A stretch of DNA of 30,645 nucleotides from Deinococcus sp. (GCA_030524065.1 JAUNHF010000002.1:1-30645); one strand, 5' to 3'; shown: positions 1 through 9,315, counted from the stretch's first letter. Notes: a model not told the origin generated them from the sequence alone. Program-made: numbers and translations.

Positions 1-22
1 GCCCCATCAAGCTTGATGGGGC
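1..22. repeat. Perfect 22-bp palindrome at the window edge
   Basis: Two 11-base arms (GCCCCATCAAG and its complement) meet with no loop and with AAGCTT at the centre. It lies 45 bp beyond the stop of the minus-strand PilX-like gene, so it could be a transcription end, a protein-binding palindrome or part of a broken coding sequence. The flank lies outside the window, so its role cannot be settled. Confidence 0.6.
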
Positions 23-67
23 CGACTGTTGGTTTTTGCCGTCTGGAACGAGGTCAAACTGAAGTTG

Positions 68-343
68 TCACCTACTGAGGGCAACGTCTTCTGACTCTGA
101 GCCTTCCGGAGGTTTACTCATCATGGCCTGCAAGTCACTCAGCACACTGCGGGCATAGTTCATATTGCTTTCAGCGGCGTACTGGGCTTCCAGGGTAGAG
201 GCCTGATCGGCGTTGGTCTGCAAGCTACTCAGAGACAGCCGGCTGCTCACCACCAAAATGGCGGCCAGCAGGATGAGGGTAAAGAGCACGACCAAGATCG
301 CAGCCGCTCCAGCAGTGGCTCTGGACTTCAACATATGGCCCAT
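68..343 (-). CDS. Short PilX/type IV pilin-like membrane protein, possibly truncated
   Basis: The 91-residue product starts with a short basic leader (MLKSR after an alternative MGH), then a hydrophobic segment at about residues 13-33, then a small polar tail with LEAQYAAESNMNYAR. That layout matches the N-terminus of PilX/PilW-like minor pilin-assembly proteins, which sit in the inner membrane and help start type IV pili. Family members are usually much longer. Here a TGA ends the frame, and the same frame then stays open for 22 codons to the window edge, so this may be the 5' part of a broken gene. The second ATG, at 334, is the more likely start because an AATAAT box lies 7 nt upstream of it. 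No other pilus gene is visible because the gene is at the edge. The general class is fairly likely; the exact function is unknown. Confidence 0.6.
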   Translation of the reverse strand: MGHMLKSRATAGAAAILVVLFTLILLAAILVVSSRLSLSSLQTNADQASTLEAQYAAESNMNYARSVLSDLQAMMSKPPEGSESEDVALSR

Positions 344-527
344 TATTGCCAGCGGCCCATCACAGAACTACACCCGCTTGGGGGCCACTCCAGAGGCCCT
401 CCGCAACAGGGTGAGACCTGGCCGCGTTTGTGCCTCCCCGCGCCGCTCGCATCAAACAGCCTTATCTTCAGTCTCCGGACCGCTTTTCTTACCTTGGGTT
501 GTGAGGCTTCCGTCAAAATCCCTGACC

Positions 528-533
528 TAGAAT
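528..533 (+). promoter_or_regulatory. -10 box TAGAAT for a leaderless transcript
   Basis: TAGAAT ends exactly 6 nt before the ATG at 540, which would place the transcription start on the start codon. No Shine-Dalgarno sequence precedes that ATG. No clear -35 lies at the right spacing. Confidence 0.55.
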
Positions 534-539
534 CGTTTT

Positions 540-1169
540 ATGTCCTGGACCACTGACCTGCCCCAAGCCCTCAGCACCTGGAGAGACGACGCGGCGCATG
601 CCGGCGACCTGAGCGGCAACTGGGAAGACGACCGCAGCGTGCCCTGGCTGCCGCTTCTGCTGACTGGGGCCGCCGTGGCCGGAGCCGTGTGGCTGGTGCG
701 CCACCGCAAAGAGGAGCTTAAAGACCTGGCCGTGCGCCGCCTGATTGAGCAGCCCGCCGAGGGCCAGAGTTTCCTGAGCCTGGAAGAAGGCTTGCAGCGC
801 AGCGGGGAGCGGGTTGCAGCGCGGGCGACCAGCGCGGCTGACACCGAGCGCAACCGCGAACTGCTGCGGCACATCATCGGGATTGAGCGCTGGGGCCGGG
901 CCCGGGTGCAGAGCGCGGTGCTGCACCGCCCCTGGGTGATGGACGGCCACCAGGACTACAAGCCCCCCAAGGACAAGTCCATGACCGAGCTGGCCCAGAT
1001 CCTGGCCGAGCAGCGCCGCCGCACGGCGACCTTGGCCCACAGCCTGCACGAGTCTCCGCCGCGCCTGAATGACAAGGTGGTGCACAACGAATTTGGCCCC
1101 CTGAGCGTGCGTGGCTGGCTGCGTTACCTCCAGCTGCACGCCGAACTGGAAAGCCGCAAGCTGCTCTGA
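540..1169 (+). CDS. Membrane-anchored DinB-superfamily protein
   Basis: This 209-residue protein has one predicted membrane helix at about residues 37-53 (PWLPLLLTGAAVAGAVWLV), followed by RHRKEE, then a soluble helical domain. The domain carries HIIGIERWGRARVQ and, near the end, HNEFGPLSVRGWLRYLQLH, the ending typical of DinB/YfiT-like four-helix bundles, which often bind a metal through histidines. DinB-family members include thiol transferases and stress-induced proteins of unknown function, so the reaction cannot be named. The membrane anchor before the bundle is less usual. It is transcribed away from the PilX-like gene and toward the zinc-ribbon gene, sharing a hairpin terminator with the latter. 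The start is chosen from the -10 box 6 nt upstream. Confidence 0.72.
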   Translation: MSWTTDLPQALSTWRDDAAHAGDLSGNWEDDRSVPWLPLLLTGAAVAGAVWLVRHRKEELKDLAVRRLIEQPAEGQSFLSLEEGLQRSGERVAARATSAADTERNRELLRHIIGIERWGRARVQSAVLHRPWVMDGHQDYKPPKDKSMTELAQILAEQRRRTATLAHSLHESPPRLNDKVVHNEFGPLSVRGWLRYLQLHAELESRKLL

Positions 1170-1189
1170 GGCGCATACAAACCTGCGCC

Positions 1190-1223
1190 AGGCCCACCTG
1201 AGCCCCGTAAGGCAGGTGGGCCT
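1190..1223. terminator. Bidirectional hairpin between convergent genes
   Basis: An 11-bp perfect stem (AGGCCCACCTG with its complement) encloses a 12-nt loop and lies between the convergent genes ending at 1169 and 1238. Only a short T tract follows, so it is a strong hairpin but a weak intrinsic terminator by the T-tract rule. Confidence 0.7.
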
Positions 1224-1237
1224 TTGCGCGGCGGTCC

Positions 1238-2116
1238 TCAGGACTCTGCGGCGGGGTCAGCCCAGCCGGCGCGGGAGTCACCCAGATCACTCAGGGCCGC
1301 CCGGAAGACCTCGGCGGGAGTGCGGTTCAGCGGAGCACGGAAAGCGGCGCGGGCGGCGTCCTGCGCGGCGGCACCCGGCACCTTGCTCTGGGGCAGTGGG
1401 CCGTCAAGAAAAGCCAGCGGCTGCCCCTGAGCGCCGTCCGCTGCCTGAAAGCGTCCATGCATCCGCGCCCGGAAAAGGCCGGGATGCTCCTGGGTCACTG
1501 CGGGGGTGCCGGGCGGGAGCGCCGCAAAGTGGCGGCTGAATTCCAGCTCGTCCAGTGCCTGCACCTGAAGTGTGGCTTCGCCCAGTTCACTGAGCAGGCG
1601 GTCAATGATGCCGAAAACCTGCGCGGCGTAATCCTCGACCTCTTCGCGGCGCGGCAGGGCGCCACGGTGAATCACAGCGTTGCGGAACTCGCTGCCCAGA
1701 GCCTGCGGCTTCAGGAATTCGGGCGGGCGTCCCTCGCGCAGCAGATAGGCCAGGGCCAGCATGCCGCTCTGGCGCTCGCTCTGGCGGTCCACCAGTTTCC
1801 AGGTGGCGTCCAGCCCGGCCTGCGCTTCTTCCAGGCTCAGGCCCTTGCCGGCCGCCTGCTCCAGCGCGTAGGCCCGCACATAAAATTCAAAGCAGCGCTC
1901 CAGCGCCGCCGCGAAGTTGGACACCGCTTCACGGGCGTATCCGGCAAGCAGCGCCGACGTGCCCAGCTCAAACAGCACCTCGAACTTCTGGCGGCGCACA
2001 AACAGGCAAAATGGCCGCTCGCAGTGCGGGCAGCTCAGGTCATAAATCAGGCGCTCGGCATATTCGGCCAGCACCGCCTCGCCGCAGTGCGGACACACCA
2101 CGCTGAAGCTGCTCAT
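1238..2116 (-). CDS. Zinc-ribbon protein with a HEPN-like RNxxxH motif, function unknown
   Basis: The 292-residue product opens with a zinc ribbon: CPHC at residues 8-11 and CPHC at 29-32. A helical region follows (about 45-180) with FAAALERCFEFYVRAYALE and FRNAVIHRG. The R145-N-A-V-I-H150 string matches the Rx4-6H motif of HEPN-fold domains, many of which are RNases or toxins. The C-terminal 100 residues are Pro/Ala-rich with no motif I recognise. It is the last gene of a minus-strand run headed by zinc-uptake genes, 38 bp downstream of the UPF0173 hydrolase, so a link to zinc status is possible but unproven. A four-cysteine site would need zinc. Alternatives are a nucleic-acid-binding or scaffold protein without RNase activity. 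That it is a real gene is likely; the HEPN call is an inference. Confidence 0.75.
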   Translation of the reverse strand: MSSFSVVCPHCGEAVLAEYAERLIYDLSCPHCERPFCLFVRRQKFEVLFELGTSALLAGYAREAVSNFAAALERCFEFYVRAYALEQAAGKGLSLEEAQAGLDATWKLVDRQSERQSGMLALAYLLREGRPPEFLKPQALGSEFRNAVIHRGALPRREEVEDYAAQVFGIIDRLLSELGEATLQVQALDELEFSRHFAALPPGTPAVTQEHPGLFRARMHGRFQAADGAQGQPLAFLDGPLPQSKVPGAAAQDAARAAFRAPLNRTPAEVFRAALSDLGDSRAGWADPAAES

Positions 2117-2154
2117 GCGGGCTGCCTGCTCATGGGTTCAGTGCGCCTCGGCGT

Positions 2155-2847
2155 TCAGCGATCCGCCGCGCCGAGGTCCAGCACCGCGCCTGGGGTCAGC
2201 ACCTGCACGTCCACACCCTTCCCGCGGCCCAAACGGGCAAACTCCTGTGGGTCGCCGGTCAGTGGCGGGAAAGTGCCGTAGTGCATCGGCACAGCCACAC
2301 GCGGCCTGAGCCAGTCCAGGCAGCGGGCCGCTTCGGCGGGTCCCATCGTAAAGTGCCCGCCCACCGGCAGCAGCGCGGCGTCGAGGCCGCGTTCACCGAT
2401 CAGGGCCATATCAGAAAAGGCGCAGGTGTCGCCAGCGTGATAGATGGTCACGCCGCCCATTTCTACCACCAGGCCGCAGGGCATCCCGCCGTAAGTGCCG
2501 TCGGGAAATGAGCTGGAATGAAAGGCCGGGGTAAAGGTCACGCTGCCCCACTCGCCGCGCACCGTGCCCCCAATGTTGGCCCCGACCGCCTGCTCCGCGC
2601 CGTGGGCCTGTGCGTAGTCGCCGATCTCTGCCGTTCCGATCACGGGCACGCCTCTGCGGCCAAAATCCAGGGCGTTGCCCCAGTGGTCGCCGTGCGCGTG
2701 GCTGATCAGCACGGCGTCCAGCGACCAGCCCAGGGCTTCGTCGAGCGTCACTGGGCAACTTGGGCCTTCCAAAAAGGGGTCAATCAGGACGCGGTGCTGC
2801 ACGGTCTGAAGAAGAAAAGTGCTGTGGCCGAGGAATCTGATCTGCAT
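2155..2847 (-). CDS. UPF0173 metal-dependent hydrolase (metallo-beta-lactamase fold)
   Basis: The 230-residue protein is full length for the UPF0173/YtkL family. It starts with MQIRFLGHSTFLL, has the metal-binding HAHGDHWG motif at about residues 50-57, then TPAFHSSS, YHAGDTCAFSDM (metal-bridging Asp) and PMHYGTFP (last His). The family is cytoplasmic and binds two metal ions, usually zinc; the physiological substrate is not established. A good ribosome site (GGAGG) precedes the ATG by about 8 nt. It follows the zinc-transport permease by 83 bp on the same strand and precedes the zinc-ribbon gene, so co-transcription with the zinc block is plausible. Confidence 0.9.
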   Translation of the reverse strand: MQIRFLGHSTFLLQTVQHRVLIDPFLEGPSCPVTLDEALGWSLDAVLISHAHGDHWGNALDFGRRGVPVIGTAEIGDYAQAHGAEQAVGANIGGTVRGEWGSVTFTPAFHSSSFPDGTYGGMPCGLVVEMGGVTIYHAGDTCAFSDMALIGERGLDAALLPVGGHFTMGPAEAARCLDWLRPRVAVPMHYGTFPPLTGDPQEFARLGRGKGVDVQVLTPGAVLDLGAADR

Positions 2848-2930
2848 GGGCGGAGCCTCCGGGAGAGTTCAGGAAGAGTGAGAAACAGGCAGGAACGAAG
2901 GGGCGTGGGATGCCTGCCCAGTTTAACGGG

Positions 2931-3764
2931 TCAGGCGCGGGCCAGCCGGCGGTCCAACCCGCGCCGCGCCATGAGCAGCAGCACGAACATCAGCGTGTTG
3001 ACCAGCACCACGGTGGCCCCGGCAGCGGTGCCGAGGTAATAGCTGGCGTACAGACCCACTGCGCCGCCCAGCACACCGAACAGCGCCGCAAAGACCATCA
3101 TCTGCCCCAGGCTGCGGGCGTAGAGCCGCGCCGCCGCCGCGCCGGTAATCAGCAGGCTGACGCTAAGGGTGGTGCCCACCAGCCCAATCACCAGCACCAC
3201 CACCAGCCCGATCAGGATCAGCAGCAGCTGTTCGAGGCGCCGCACCGGCAGCCCGATGGCCCGCGCCTCGGTAGGGTCAAAGGACGCCAGCAGCAGTTCT
3301 TTTTGCAGGCCCAGCAGCAACCCGCCCACGCCCAGCGCCGCGCCGGCCGTGACCCACAGGTCATTGGGCGTCACCCCCAGCGGATTGCCGATCAGGAAAT
3401 GGCTGAGGTCACTGGTGAAGGTGGGCGTGCGCGACAGCAGCACGATGCCCAGCGCGAACATGCCCACAAACACGATGTAAGTGGCGCTGTCCTGCTTGAG
3501 CCCGGAGCGGGCCTGCAAGGTGTTCATGCCCAGCGCCGCCAGCACCGCCGCGAGTGCAGCGCCCAGCAGCATGTTGCCCCCTGCCAGAAAAGCCGCCACG
3601 ATGCCCGGCAACACGGCGTGGCTCATGGCGTCGCCCACGTAGCTCAGGCCGCGCAGCACCACCCAGCTGCCCACCACCGCGCACAGCAGGCTGACCAGGC
3701 TCAGGGCGGTCAGGGCACGTACAAAAAACCCGAAGGTGAGGGGATCGGTCAGCCATTCAAGCAC
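2931..3764 (-). CDS. znuB: Zinc (or manganese) ABC transporter permease
   Basis: A 277-residue, almost wholly hydrophobic protein of the ABC-3 (ZnuB/TroC/MntB) family, with about eight membrane helices. [18 protein letters not shown] near residue 38 is the family signature, and [22 protein letters not shown] and [20 protein letters not shown] are also typical. It forms the inner-membrane channel that takes metal from the periplasmic binding protein. Its start lies 3 bp past the end of the ATPase gene, so the two are in one operon. Zinc is favoured over manganese because the cognate binding protein has a His-rich loop and its promoter carries a Zur-like palindrome. Metal specificity cannot be read from this subunit. 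Confidence 0.9.
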   Translation of the reverse strand: MLEWLTDPLTFGFFVRALTALSLVSLLCAVVGSWVVLRGLSYVGDAMSHAVLPGIVAAFLAGGNMLLGAALAAVLAALGMNTLQARSGLKQDSATYIVFVGMFALGIVLLSRTPTFTSDLSHFLIGNPLGVTPNDLWVTAGAALGVGGLLLGLQKELLLASFDPTEARAIGLPVRRLEQLLLILIGLVVVLVIGLVGTTLSVSLLITGAAAARLYARSLGQMMVFAALFGVLGGAVGLYASYYLGTAAGATVVLVNTLMFVLLLMARRGLDRRLARA

Positions 3765-3767
3765 GGC

Positions 3768-4532
3768 TCAGCCCTCCCCGACTGCGGGGGCCAGCGGCCC
3801 GACGCTGAAAGTCGCTTCGATGTTGCCCGGCGTATAGACCTGCTGCGGGGTGCCGGCCGCCACCACCCGCCGGTTGACCAGCACCAAGTGGTCACACCAG
3901 TGGGCCGCCTGTTCCAGGTCATGCGTCACCATCACCACGGCGTGGCCGGCGTCCGCCTGGGCGCGCAGCAGGGCCAGCACCTCCTGCGAGGTGGTGGTGT
4001 CTACCCCGGTCAGCGGTTCGTCCAGCAGCAGCACGGCGGCGTCGCGCACCAGCATGCGGGCCAGCAGGGCGCGCTGGCGTTGCCCGCCGCTCAGCTCGGC
4101 AATGTGGCGGCCGCGCAGCTCCCACAGCCCGGTCTGGCGCAGCGCCTGCTCGGCGCGGGCGCGGTCCTGTAGGCCAGGGCGGCGCCACCAGCCCAGCCGG
4201 CCCGTGCGGCCCATCATCGCCACGTCCCACACCGTGACCGGAAAGGCCCAGTCCAGCGCCTGCTGCTGCGGCACATAGGCGGCGTGGGGTTGCAGGTCGC
4301 CGCTGCCGCCATAATCCACCTCTCCCCCGCTGAGCGGCACCAGCCCCAGCAGGGCCTTGAGCAGGGTACTTTTGCCGGCCCCATTCGGCCCAATCACGGC
4401 GCTGAATTCGCCCAGCCGGAACGAGGCACTGGCTTCACGCAGAGCAGCGTGGCTGCCGTAGCGGACGCTCAGATTGCGGGCGTGCAGGGCGCCGGGCTGG
4501 TAGCAGTGGGGGTCACAGGAAAGGTGGGTCAT
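3768..4532 (-). CDS. znuC: Zinc (or manganese) ABC transporter ATP-binding protein
   Basis: The 254-residue ATPase carries Walker [10 protein letters not shown] (48-56), a Q-loop around [10 protein letters not shown], signature LSGGQRQR (147-154), Walker B AVLLLDEP (166-173) and the switch His in MVTHD (204). It powers the ZnuB-type permease at the cytoplasmic face. The N-terminal extension [10 protein letters not shown] holds two Cys and two His before the ABC domain begins, which is unusual and could bind metal; a downstream start is not excluded. It lies 40 bp after the binding-protein gene and 3 bp before the permease gene, making a three-gene operon. Confidence 0.9.
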   Translation of the reverse strand: MTHLSCDPHCYQPGALHARNLSVRYGSHAALREASASFRLGEFSAVIGPNGAGKSTLLKALLGLVPLSGGEVDYGGSGDLQPHAAYVPQQQALDWAFPVTVWDVAMMGRTGRLGWWRRPGLQDRARAEQALRQTGLWELRGRHIAELSGGQRQRALLARMLVRDAAVLLLDEPLTGVDTTTSQEVLALLRAQADAGHAVVMVTHDLEQAAHWCDHLVLVNRRVVAAGTPQQVYTPGNIEATFSVGPLAPAVGEG

Positions 4533-4572
4533 GGGTCGTTTTGGCTTTGCTGGCTGACGTTGCCTGCTGGCT

Positions 4573-5661
4573 TTACTTGGCCGCTCCGCGCAGGGCAGCA
4601 GCGACGGTATCTATGTTATGCCGCAGGGCACCCAGATAGGACGCGCCAGGACTTCCTGCCGGGCCAAGGGCATCGGTGTAGATGGGCGGGGACACCACGG
4701 CCCCGCTTTCGCTCGCCAGAGCCTGGGCCAGCCGGTCACTGATCACGTTCTCGGTCAGGATCACGCGCACGTCATGTTCACGCATGGTCTGTGCCAGGGC
4801 AGCCAGCTCCTGCGCACTGGGTTCGCGCTCAGTGCTCAGACCCGGAATGACGGCGCCCACCGTGTCCAGGCCGTAGCGCTCGGCAAAGTAGTTCAGGCTG
4901 CCGTGCGAGGTCACCACCCGGCGCTGCTCGGCGGGAATGCTTGCCAGCTGCTGCTTGCCGTATGCGTCTACCTCGCGCACCTGAGCCAGGTAGGCCTGAG
5001 CATTTTGGCGGTAAGCCTCCGCACCGGCAGGGTCCAGTTCGCTCAGCGCCGCTGCGACGCCGTCCAGATACCCGGCCACCAAGTCGGCGTCCCACCAGGC
5101 ATGGGGATCATATGGGCCGTGATCGTGGTCCGCGTGGTCATGCTCCGCGTGCACCTGTGTGCTGGCCGCCGAAGCTTCCGCAGCATGCTCATCTGCACCA
5201 TGTTCATCTGGGCTGTGGCCTTCCTCCGCATGCTGGTGACCCTCTTCACCGGCGGCATGCAGCGGCAGCGCGTCGGCCAGGCGGAACACCGGGACTCCGG
5301 GCGCGGCGGCTGTGGCCTGCTCCAGCCAGCTTTCCAGCCCAGCGCCGTTGGCAAACAGGGCCCTGCTCCCGGCCAGGGTCCGCACGCTCTGCGGACTGGG
5401 CGCAAAGGTGTGGGCGTCACCGCCGGCCGACACCAATTCCTGCACCGCAACTCGGTCGCCCCCTACGGCCCGCACAAACTCCCCGATGACCGAAGTGGTC
5501 GCCACCACGGACAGTTGCTCCCCGGTTGCAGTGGGACTGGCCGTGCTGGCGCTGGACACAGGAGCCGTCTGGGCAGAACTGGCGGATGGAGCGTCGGGCG
5601 CGCAGGCCACCACACTCAGGCTCAGCAGGGTTGTCAGACAGAGGGAAAAAGGTCGCATCAT
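4573..5661 (-). CDS. znuA: Zinc ABC transporter substrate-binding lipoprotein
   Basis: The 362-residue cluster A-I solute-binding protein has a lipoprotein signal peptide with lipobox VVAC (Cys20), a Ser/Thr/Ala-rich linker, and the domain start [18 protein letters not shown]. Likely metal ligands are His84 (GDAHTFAPS), His187 (DPHAWWD), the His of [14 protein letters not shown], and an acidic residue near the C-terminus. Residues 135-187 form a long loop with many His, Asp and Glu, the mark of zinc-specific ZnuA proteins as opposed to manganese binders. It heads the znuA-znuC-znuB operon. A candidate Zur operator overlaps the promoter, with a GATAAT box 8 nt before the ATG, so the mRNA may be leaderless. 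Two consecutive ATGs exist; the first is used here. Confidence 0.92.
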   Translation of the reverse strand: MMRPFSLCLTTLLSLSVVACAPDAPSASSAQTAPVSSASTASPTATGEQLSVVATTSVIGEFVRAVGGDRVAVQELVSAGGDAHTFAPSPQSVRTLAGSRALFANGAGLESWLEQATAAAPGVPVFRLADALPLHAAGEEGHQHAEEGHSPDEHGADEHAAEASAASTQVHAEHDHADHDHGPYDPHAWWDADLVAGYLDGVAAALSELDPAGAEAYRQNAQAYLAQVREVDAYGKQQLASIPAEQRRVVTSHGSLNYFAERYGLDTVGAVIPGLSTEREPSAQELAALAQTMREHDVRVILTENVISDRLAQALASESGAVVSPPIYTDALGPAGSPGASYLGALRHNIDTVAAALRGAAK

Positions 5662-5665
5662 AGTA

Positions 5666-5685
5666 ATTGATTATCGCATATCAAT
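5666..5685. promoter_or_regulatory. Candidate Zur operator upstream of znuA
   Basis: A 20-bp imperfect palindrome, ATTGAT-N8-ATCAAT, lies 4 bp upstream of the znuA start and covers the GATAAT -10 box at 5670-5675. Read on the minus strand it shares ATTGATA-N4-ATAATCAAT with the box at 7139-7158. An A+T-rich 6-bp-arm palindrome over a promoter fits Fur-family (Zur) repression. The regulator gene is not in the window. Confidence 0.65.
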
Positions 5686-5775
5686 AGGGGGTCAAAGGTT
5701 AGGCCGCTCCGGGAAGAAGTTCCCATCACGGCCCAGGGTCAGTCGCTGCGGTAAAGCAGCCTGCAAAAGCCCGAC

Positions 5776-6021
<246 letters not shown>

Positions 6022-6070
6022 AGCCTTCTATCCTTATCACGAGAACCCAAAAAAAACTGTGGCGCAGCCC

Positions 6071-7138
<1,068 letters not shown>

Positions 7139-7158
7139 ATTGATACAGAATAATCAAT
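7139..7158. promoter_or_regulatory. Candidate Zur operator before the COG0523 GTPase
   Basis: ATTGAT-N8-ATCAAT begins at the base directly next to the start codon and covers the TATTCT -10 box. It has the same arms and spacing as the box at 5666-5685, matching at 16 of 20 positions. A second A+T palindrome (ATAAT-CA-ATTAT, 7150-7161) overlaps its outer half. Confidence 0.65.
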
Positions 7159-7175
7159 TATCAATCCAGTGTCGA
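7147..7175 (-). promoter_or_regulatory. Promoter of the COG0523 GTPase gene
   Basis: On the minus strand, TCGACA (7170-7175) and TATTCT (7147-7152) are separated by 17 bp. The -10 box ends 8 nt before the ATG, so the transcript probably begins at or next to the start codon. The palindrome at 7139-7158 covers the -10. Confidence 0.65.
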
Positions 7176-7228
7176 ATTGATCCAGCCCGCTCCTAGGGTG
7201 CCGAGGCCACTGCGAAGGCGGGATGGAC

Positions 7229-7468
7229 TCAGGCGGCCTGCTCGGTGGCCAGGCGGCGCTCCAAATCGGCCAGGCTTTCTTCATAAAGTTGCTGGGGCAG
7301 CTGCGGCAAAAAGGCCAGCAGCTGCGCCGCTTCCTGCAAACTGCGGTGCTCGCTGGCGTGTTGCCAGCCGGGGCCCTCGGCCACCAGCTGTACACAGCGG
7401 CCGGCCAGGAGGAATCGCACGCGGCCCACCTCCGTCCGCGTATCGCTGAAATGGCGTGTCGTATTCAT
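7229..7468 (-). CDS. Small conserved-looking protein of unknown function
   Basis: The 79-residue product from the ATG at 7468 begins MNTTRHFSDTRTEVGRVR, continues with a probable short beta region (FLLAGRCVQLVAEG) and ends in a helical tail (LYEESLADLERRLATEQ). I recognise no family. An upstream in-frame ATG at 7492 exists, but TATGCT lies exactly 6 nt before 7468, the spacing seen for other leaderless genes here, so 7468 is preferred. It is on the same strand as the GTPase gene, which has its own promoter in the 90-bp gap. No signal peptide or membrane segment is seen. Confidence 0.6.
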   Translation of the reverse strand: MNTTRHFSDTRTEVGRVRFLLAGRCVQLVAEGPGWQHASEHRSLQEAAQLLAFLPQLPQQLYEESLADLERRLATEQAA

Positions 7469-7474
7469 GTTCAC

Positions 7475-7480
7475 AGCATA
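7475..7480 (-). promoter_or_regulatory. -10 box TATGCT for a leaderless transcript
   Basis: TATGCT on the minus strand ends 6 nt before the ATG at 7468. The same hexamer and spacing recur before the gene at 20064. No convincing -35 is present. Confidence 0.5.
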
Positions 7481-7629
7481 ATGGTGGGGCATGAGTTGGG
7501 TTCTGGGCCGGATGACTTGCCCTTCATTCTCCGGGGGGGCCTACGCCGTGGCTGCGCCCAGGCCAACATCAACCGCTGGTAAATTCTCCTTCACCGCTCC
7601 GCTGGCTCCAGCCTGCACAATGACAGCTC

Positions 7630-8877
7630 ATGAACACCCGAATTGCCGGCAAAAAAGTGTTGACCATCATCCTGGCCGGCGGCAAAGGCAGCCGGCTGGC
7701 TCCCCTGACCGATCAGGTCGCCAAGCCGGCGGTCCCCTTTTTAGGCACCTACCGGCTGATTGATTTTGCGCTCTCCAACGTGGTGCATAGCGGCCTGCAG
7801 GACGTGTGGATCATTGAGCAGTACCTGCCGCACAGCCTGAACATCCACCTGGCCGGGGGCCGCCCCTGGGACCTGGACCGCACCCGCGGCGGCCTGGAGG
7901 TGATGCCGCCCTTTTCCGGCCCGCAGGACGGCGACGGCGGCTTTGCTGAGGGCAACGCCCACGCCCTGTCACTTCACACCCAGCTGATCCGCGAATCGGG
8001 CGCCGAAGTGGTGTTGGTGCTGAGTGCCGATCACATCTACAAGTTGGATTACGCCCCCGTGATTGAGCAGCACCTTCAGACGGGAGCCAGCGTCACCATG
8101 GTGACCACTGAAATTTCCGACAAAGGCGAAGCCACCCGGTTCAGCAATGTGAAGGCGGACGCGCAGGGCAAAGTGACCGAGTTCGCTTACAAGCCAGGCG
8201 AGCCGCTGGGCCACACGGTGGCCTGCGAAGTGTTTGTGTACGACGCGGAGCTGCTGCTCTCGACCCTGGGTGATCTGGAACAAGAAGGCCAGCTGGGCGA
8301 TTACGGCGAGTACCTGCTGCCCCGGCTGGTGGAGCGCGGCGACGCCTACACCTATCCGCTGCAAGGCTACTGGCTGGACGTGGGCACTCTAAGCGCCTAT
8401 CACCAGGCGCACCGTGATTTTCTGGACGGCATCGGCCTGGACCTGGACGACCCCGCGTGGCCGTTTATCACGTCGTCCATCACCCGACCGCCCACCCGCG
8501 TTCGGCCCGGGGGCACCATCAACGAATCGTTCGTGTGCGGCGGCGCCGAGATCGCCGGTACGGTGGTCCGCAGCCTGATCGGCCCCGGCGCGGTGGTGGA
8601 AAAGGGCGCGGAGGTCCGCGACTCTATTGTGCTGGCCGGGGCCGTGATCCGTGCGGGCGCGCAGGTGGGCCGCGCCATCGTGGACCGTGAGGCACTGGTT
8701 GAGGAACAAGCAGTGGTTGGAGGGCAGTCGGCCAACGCCCGGCTGTGCGTGGTGGGCGCAGCCGCCACAGTCGGAGCCGGAGCCACGCTCCGCCCCAGCT
8801 TGCAGGTGCCTCCGGGCGCTCATCTGCGCGCCGGTGCCGAGGACCAAGTGGCCGAAGAACTGAGCGGCGAGAGCTGA
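7630..8877 (+). CDS. glgC: Glucose-1-phosphate adenylyltransferase (ADP-glucose pyrophosphorylase)
   Basis: The 415-residue enzyme makes ADP-glucose from glucose-1-phosphate and ATP, the committed step of bacterial glycogen synthesis. The nucleotide-binding AGGKGSRLAPLT (16-27), KPAVPF, the family string FALSNVVHSG, LSADHIYKLDY and GYWLDVGTLSAYHQAH are all in place. The C-terminal third is a left-handed beta-helix with hexapeptide-like repeats, ending in SGES. Length is normal for GlgC. CACAAT lies 8 nt before the ATG and there is no SD sequence, so the transcript may be leaderless. It is flanked by a divergent small gene and a tRNA, so it stands alone and not in a glycogen operon. Confidence 0.96.
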   Translation: MNTRIAGKKVLTIILAGGKGSRLAPLTDQVAKPAVPFLGTYRLIDFALSNVVHSGLQDVWIIEQYLPHSLNIHLAGGRPWDLDRTRGGLEVMPPFSGPQDGDGGFAEGNAHALSLHTQLIRESGAEVVLVLSADHIYKLDYAPVIEQHLQTGASVTMVTTEISDKGEATRFSNVKADAQGKVTEFAYKPGEPLGHTVACEVFVYDAELLLSTLGDLEQEGQLGDYGEYLLPRLVERGDAYTYPLQGYWLDVGTLSAYHQAHRDFLDGIGLDLDDPAWPFITSSITRPPTRVRPGGTINESFVCGGAEIAGTVVRSLIGPGAVVEKGAEVRDSIVLAGAVIRAGAQVGRAIVDREALVEEQAVVGGQSANARLCVVGAAATVGAGATLRPSLQVPPGAHLRAGAEDQVAEELSGES

Positions 8878-8886
8878 ACTTTTGCC

Positions 8887-8915
8887 TTGACAGTACCGGT
8901 GGTGGGAGCTATCTT
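8887..8915 (+). promoter_or_regulatory. Consensus promoter of tRNA-Lys
   Basis: TTGACA (8887-8892), an exact 17-bp spacer and TATCTT (8910-8915) precede the tRNA by 12 nt. The -35 is a perfect match to the sigma-70 consensus. It lies just after the glgC stop. Confidence 0.85.
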
Positions 8916-8927
8916 ACTTGGGCTAAC

Positions 8928-9003
<76 letters not shown>

Positions 9004-9008
9004 AGTAA

Positions 9009-9037
9009 ACCCCACTCTCTCCGGTGGGGCTTTTTTT
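9009..9037 (+). terminator. Intrinsic terminator after tRNA-Lys
   Basis: CCCCAC and GTGGGG form a 6-bp GC-rich stem with an 8-nt loop, followed by C and seven T residues. It ends 5 bp before the stop of the convergent gene at 9043. Confidence 0.9.
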
Positions 9038-9042
9038 GTGCA

Positions 9043-9315
9043 TCAGCTCTGGCTGGTGTCCTCGCGGCCCTCGGCGCTGTCCAGCGCCTGATTGGCCTCG
9101 GCACTGACTTCGCTGCCAGTGATGGCGGTCACCTCGGCACTGCTAAGGGCCTCTCCGCTGGGAGTGGACATGGCCGAGTCCTGCGTGACCACTGGAGCCG
9201 GCCCCTGCTCGGCGTGCGGCGCTGCGGGATCGCCGCTGTGGGGCTGATGCGGCAGCTCGTTGCCAGCCGGGCTGATTTCGGGCACCACCGAAATGGATTG
9301 GTCGTTGCGGGTCAT
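9043..9315 (-). CDS. Small disordered acidic protein, unknown function
   Basis: The 90-residue product is rich in Ser, Ala, Glu, Pro and Gln, with no hydrophobic core, and is predicted to be disordered throughout. Starting MTRNDQSISVVPEISPAGNE, it has no motif I recognise, no signal peptide and no Cys. TACCCT lies 7 nt before the ATG on the minus strand, which supports the start and a leaderless mRNA. It is convergent with the tRNA unit and divergent from the metallophosphoesterase. Codon choice looks like its neighbours. It may be a genuine small gene, but compositional bias leaves doubt. Confidence 0.5.
   Translation of the reverse strand: MTRNDQSISVVPEISPAGNELPHQPHSGDPAAPHAEQGPAPVVTQDSAMSTPSGEALSSAEVTAITGSEVSAEANQALDSAEGREDTSQS

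Noticed and set aside
2910..4172. Long open frame on the plus strand opposite the transporter genes
   Set aside because: It is rich in His, Gln and Arg, has no recognisable domain, and is the antisense of well-recognised permease and ATPase genes; typical of high-G+C DNA.
4618..5670. 350-codon plus-strand frame opposite znuA
   Set aside because: Mirror frame of a clear lipoprotein gene; no ribosome site or motif.
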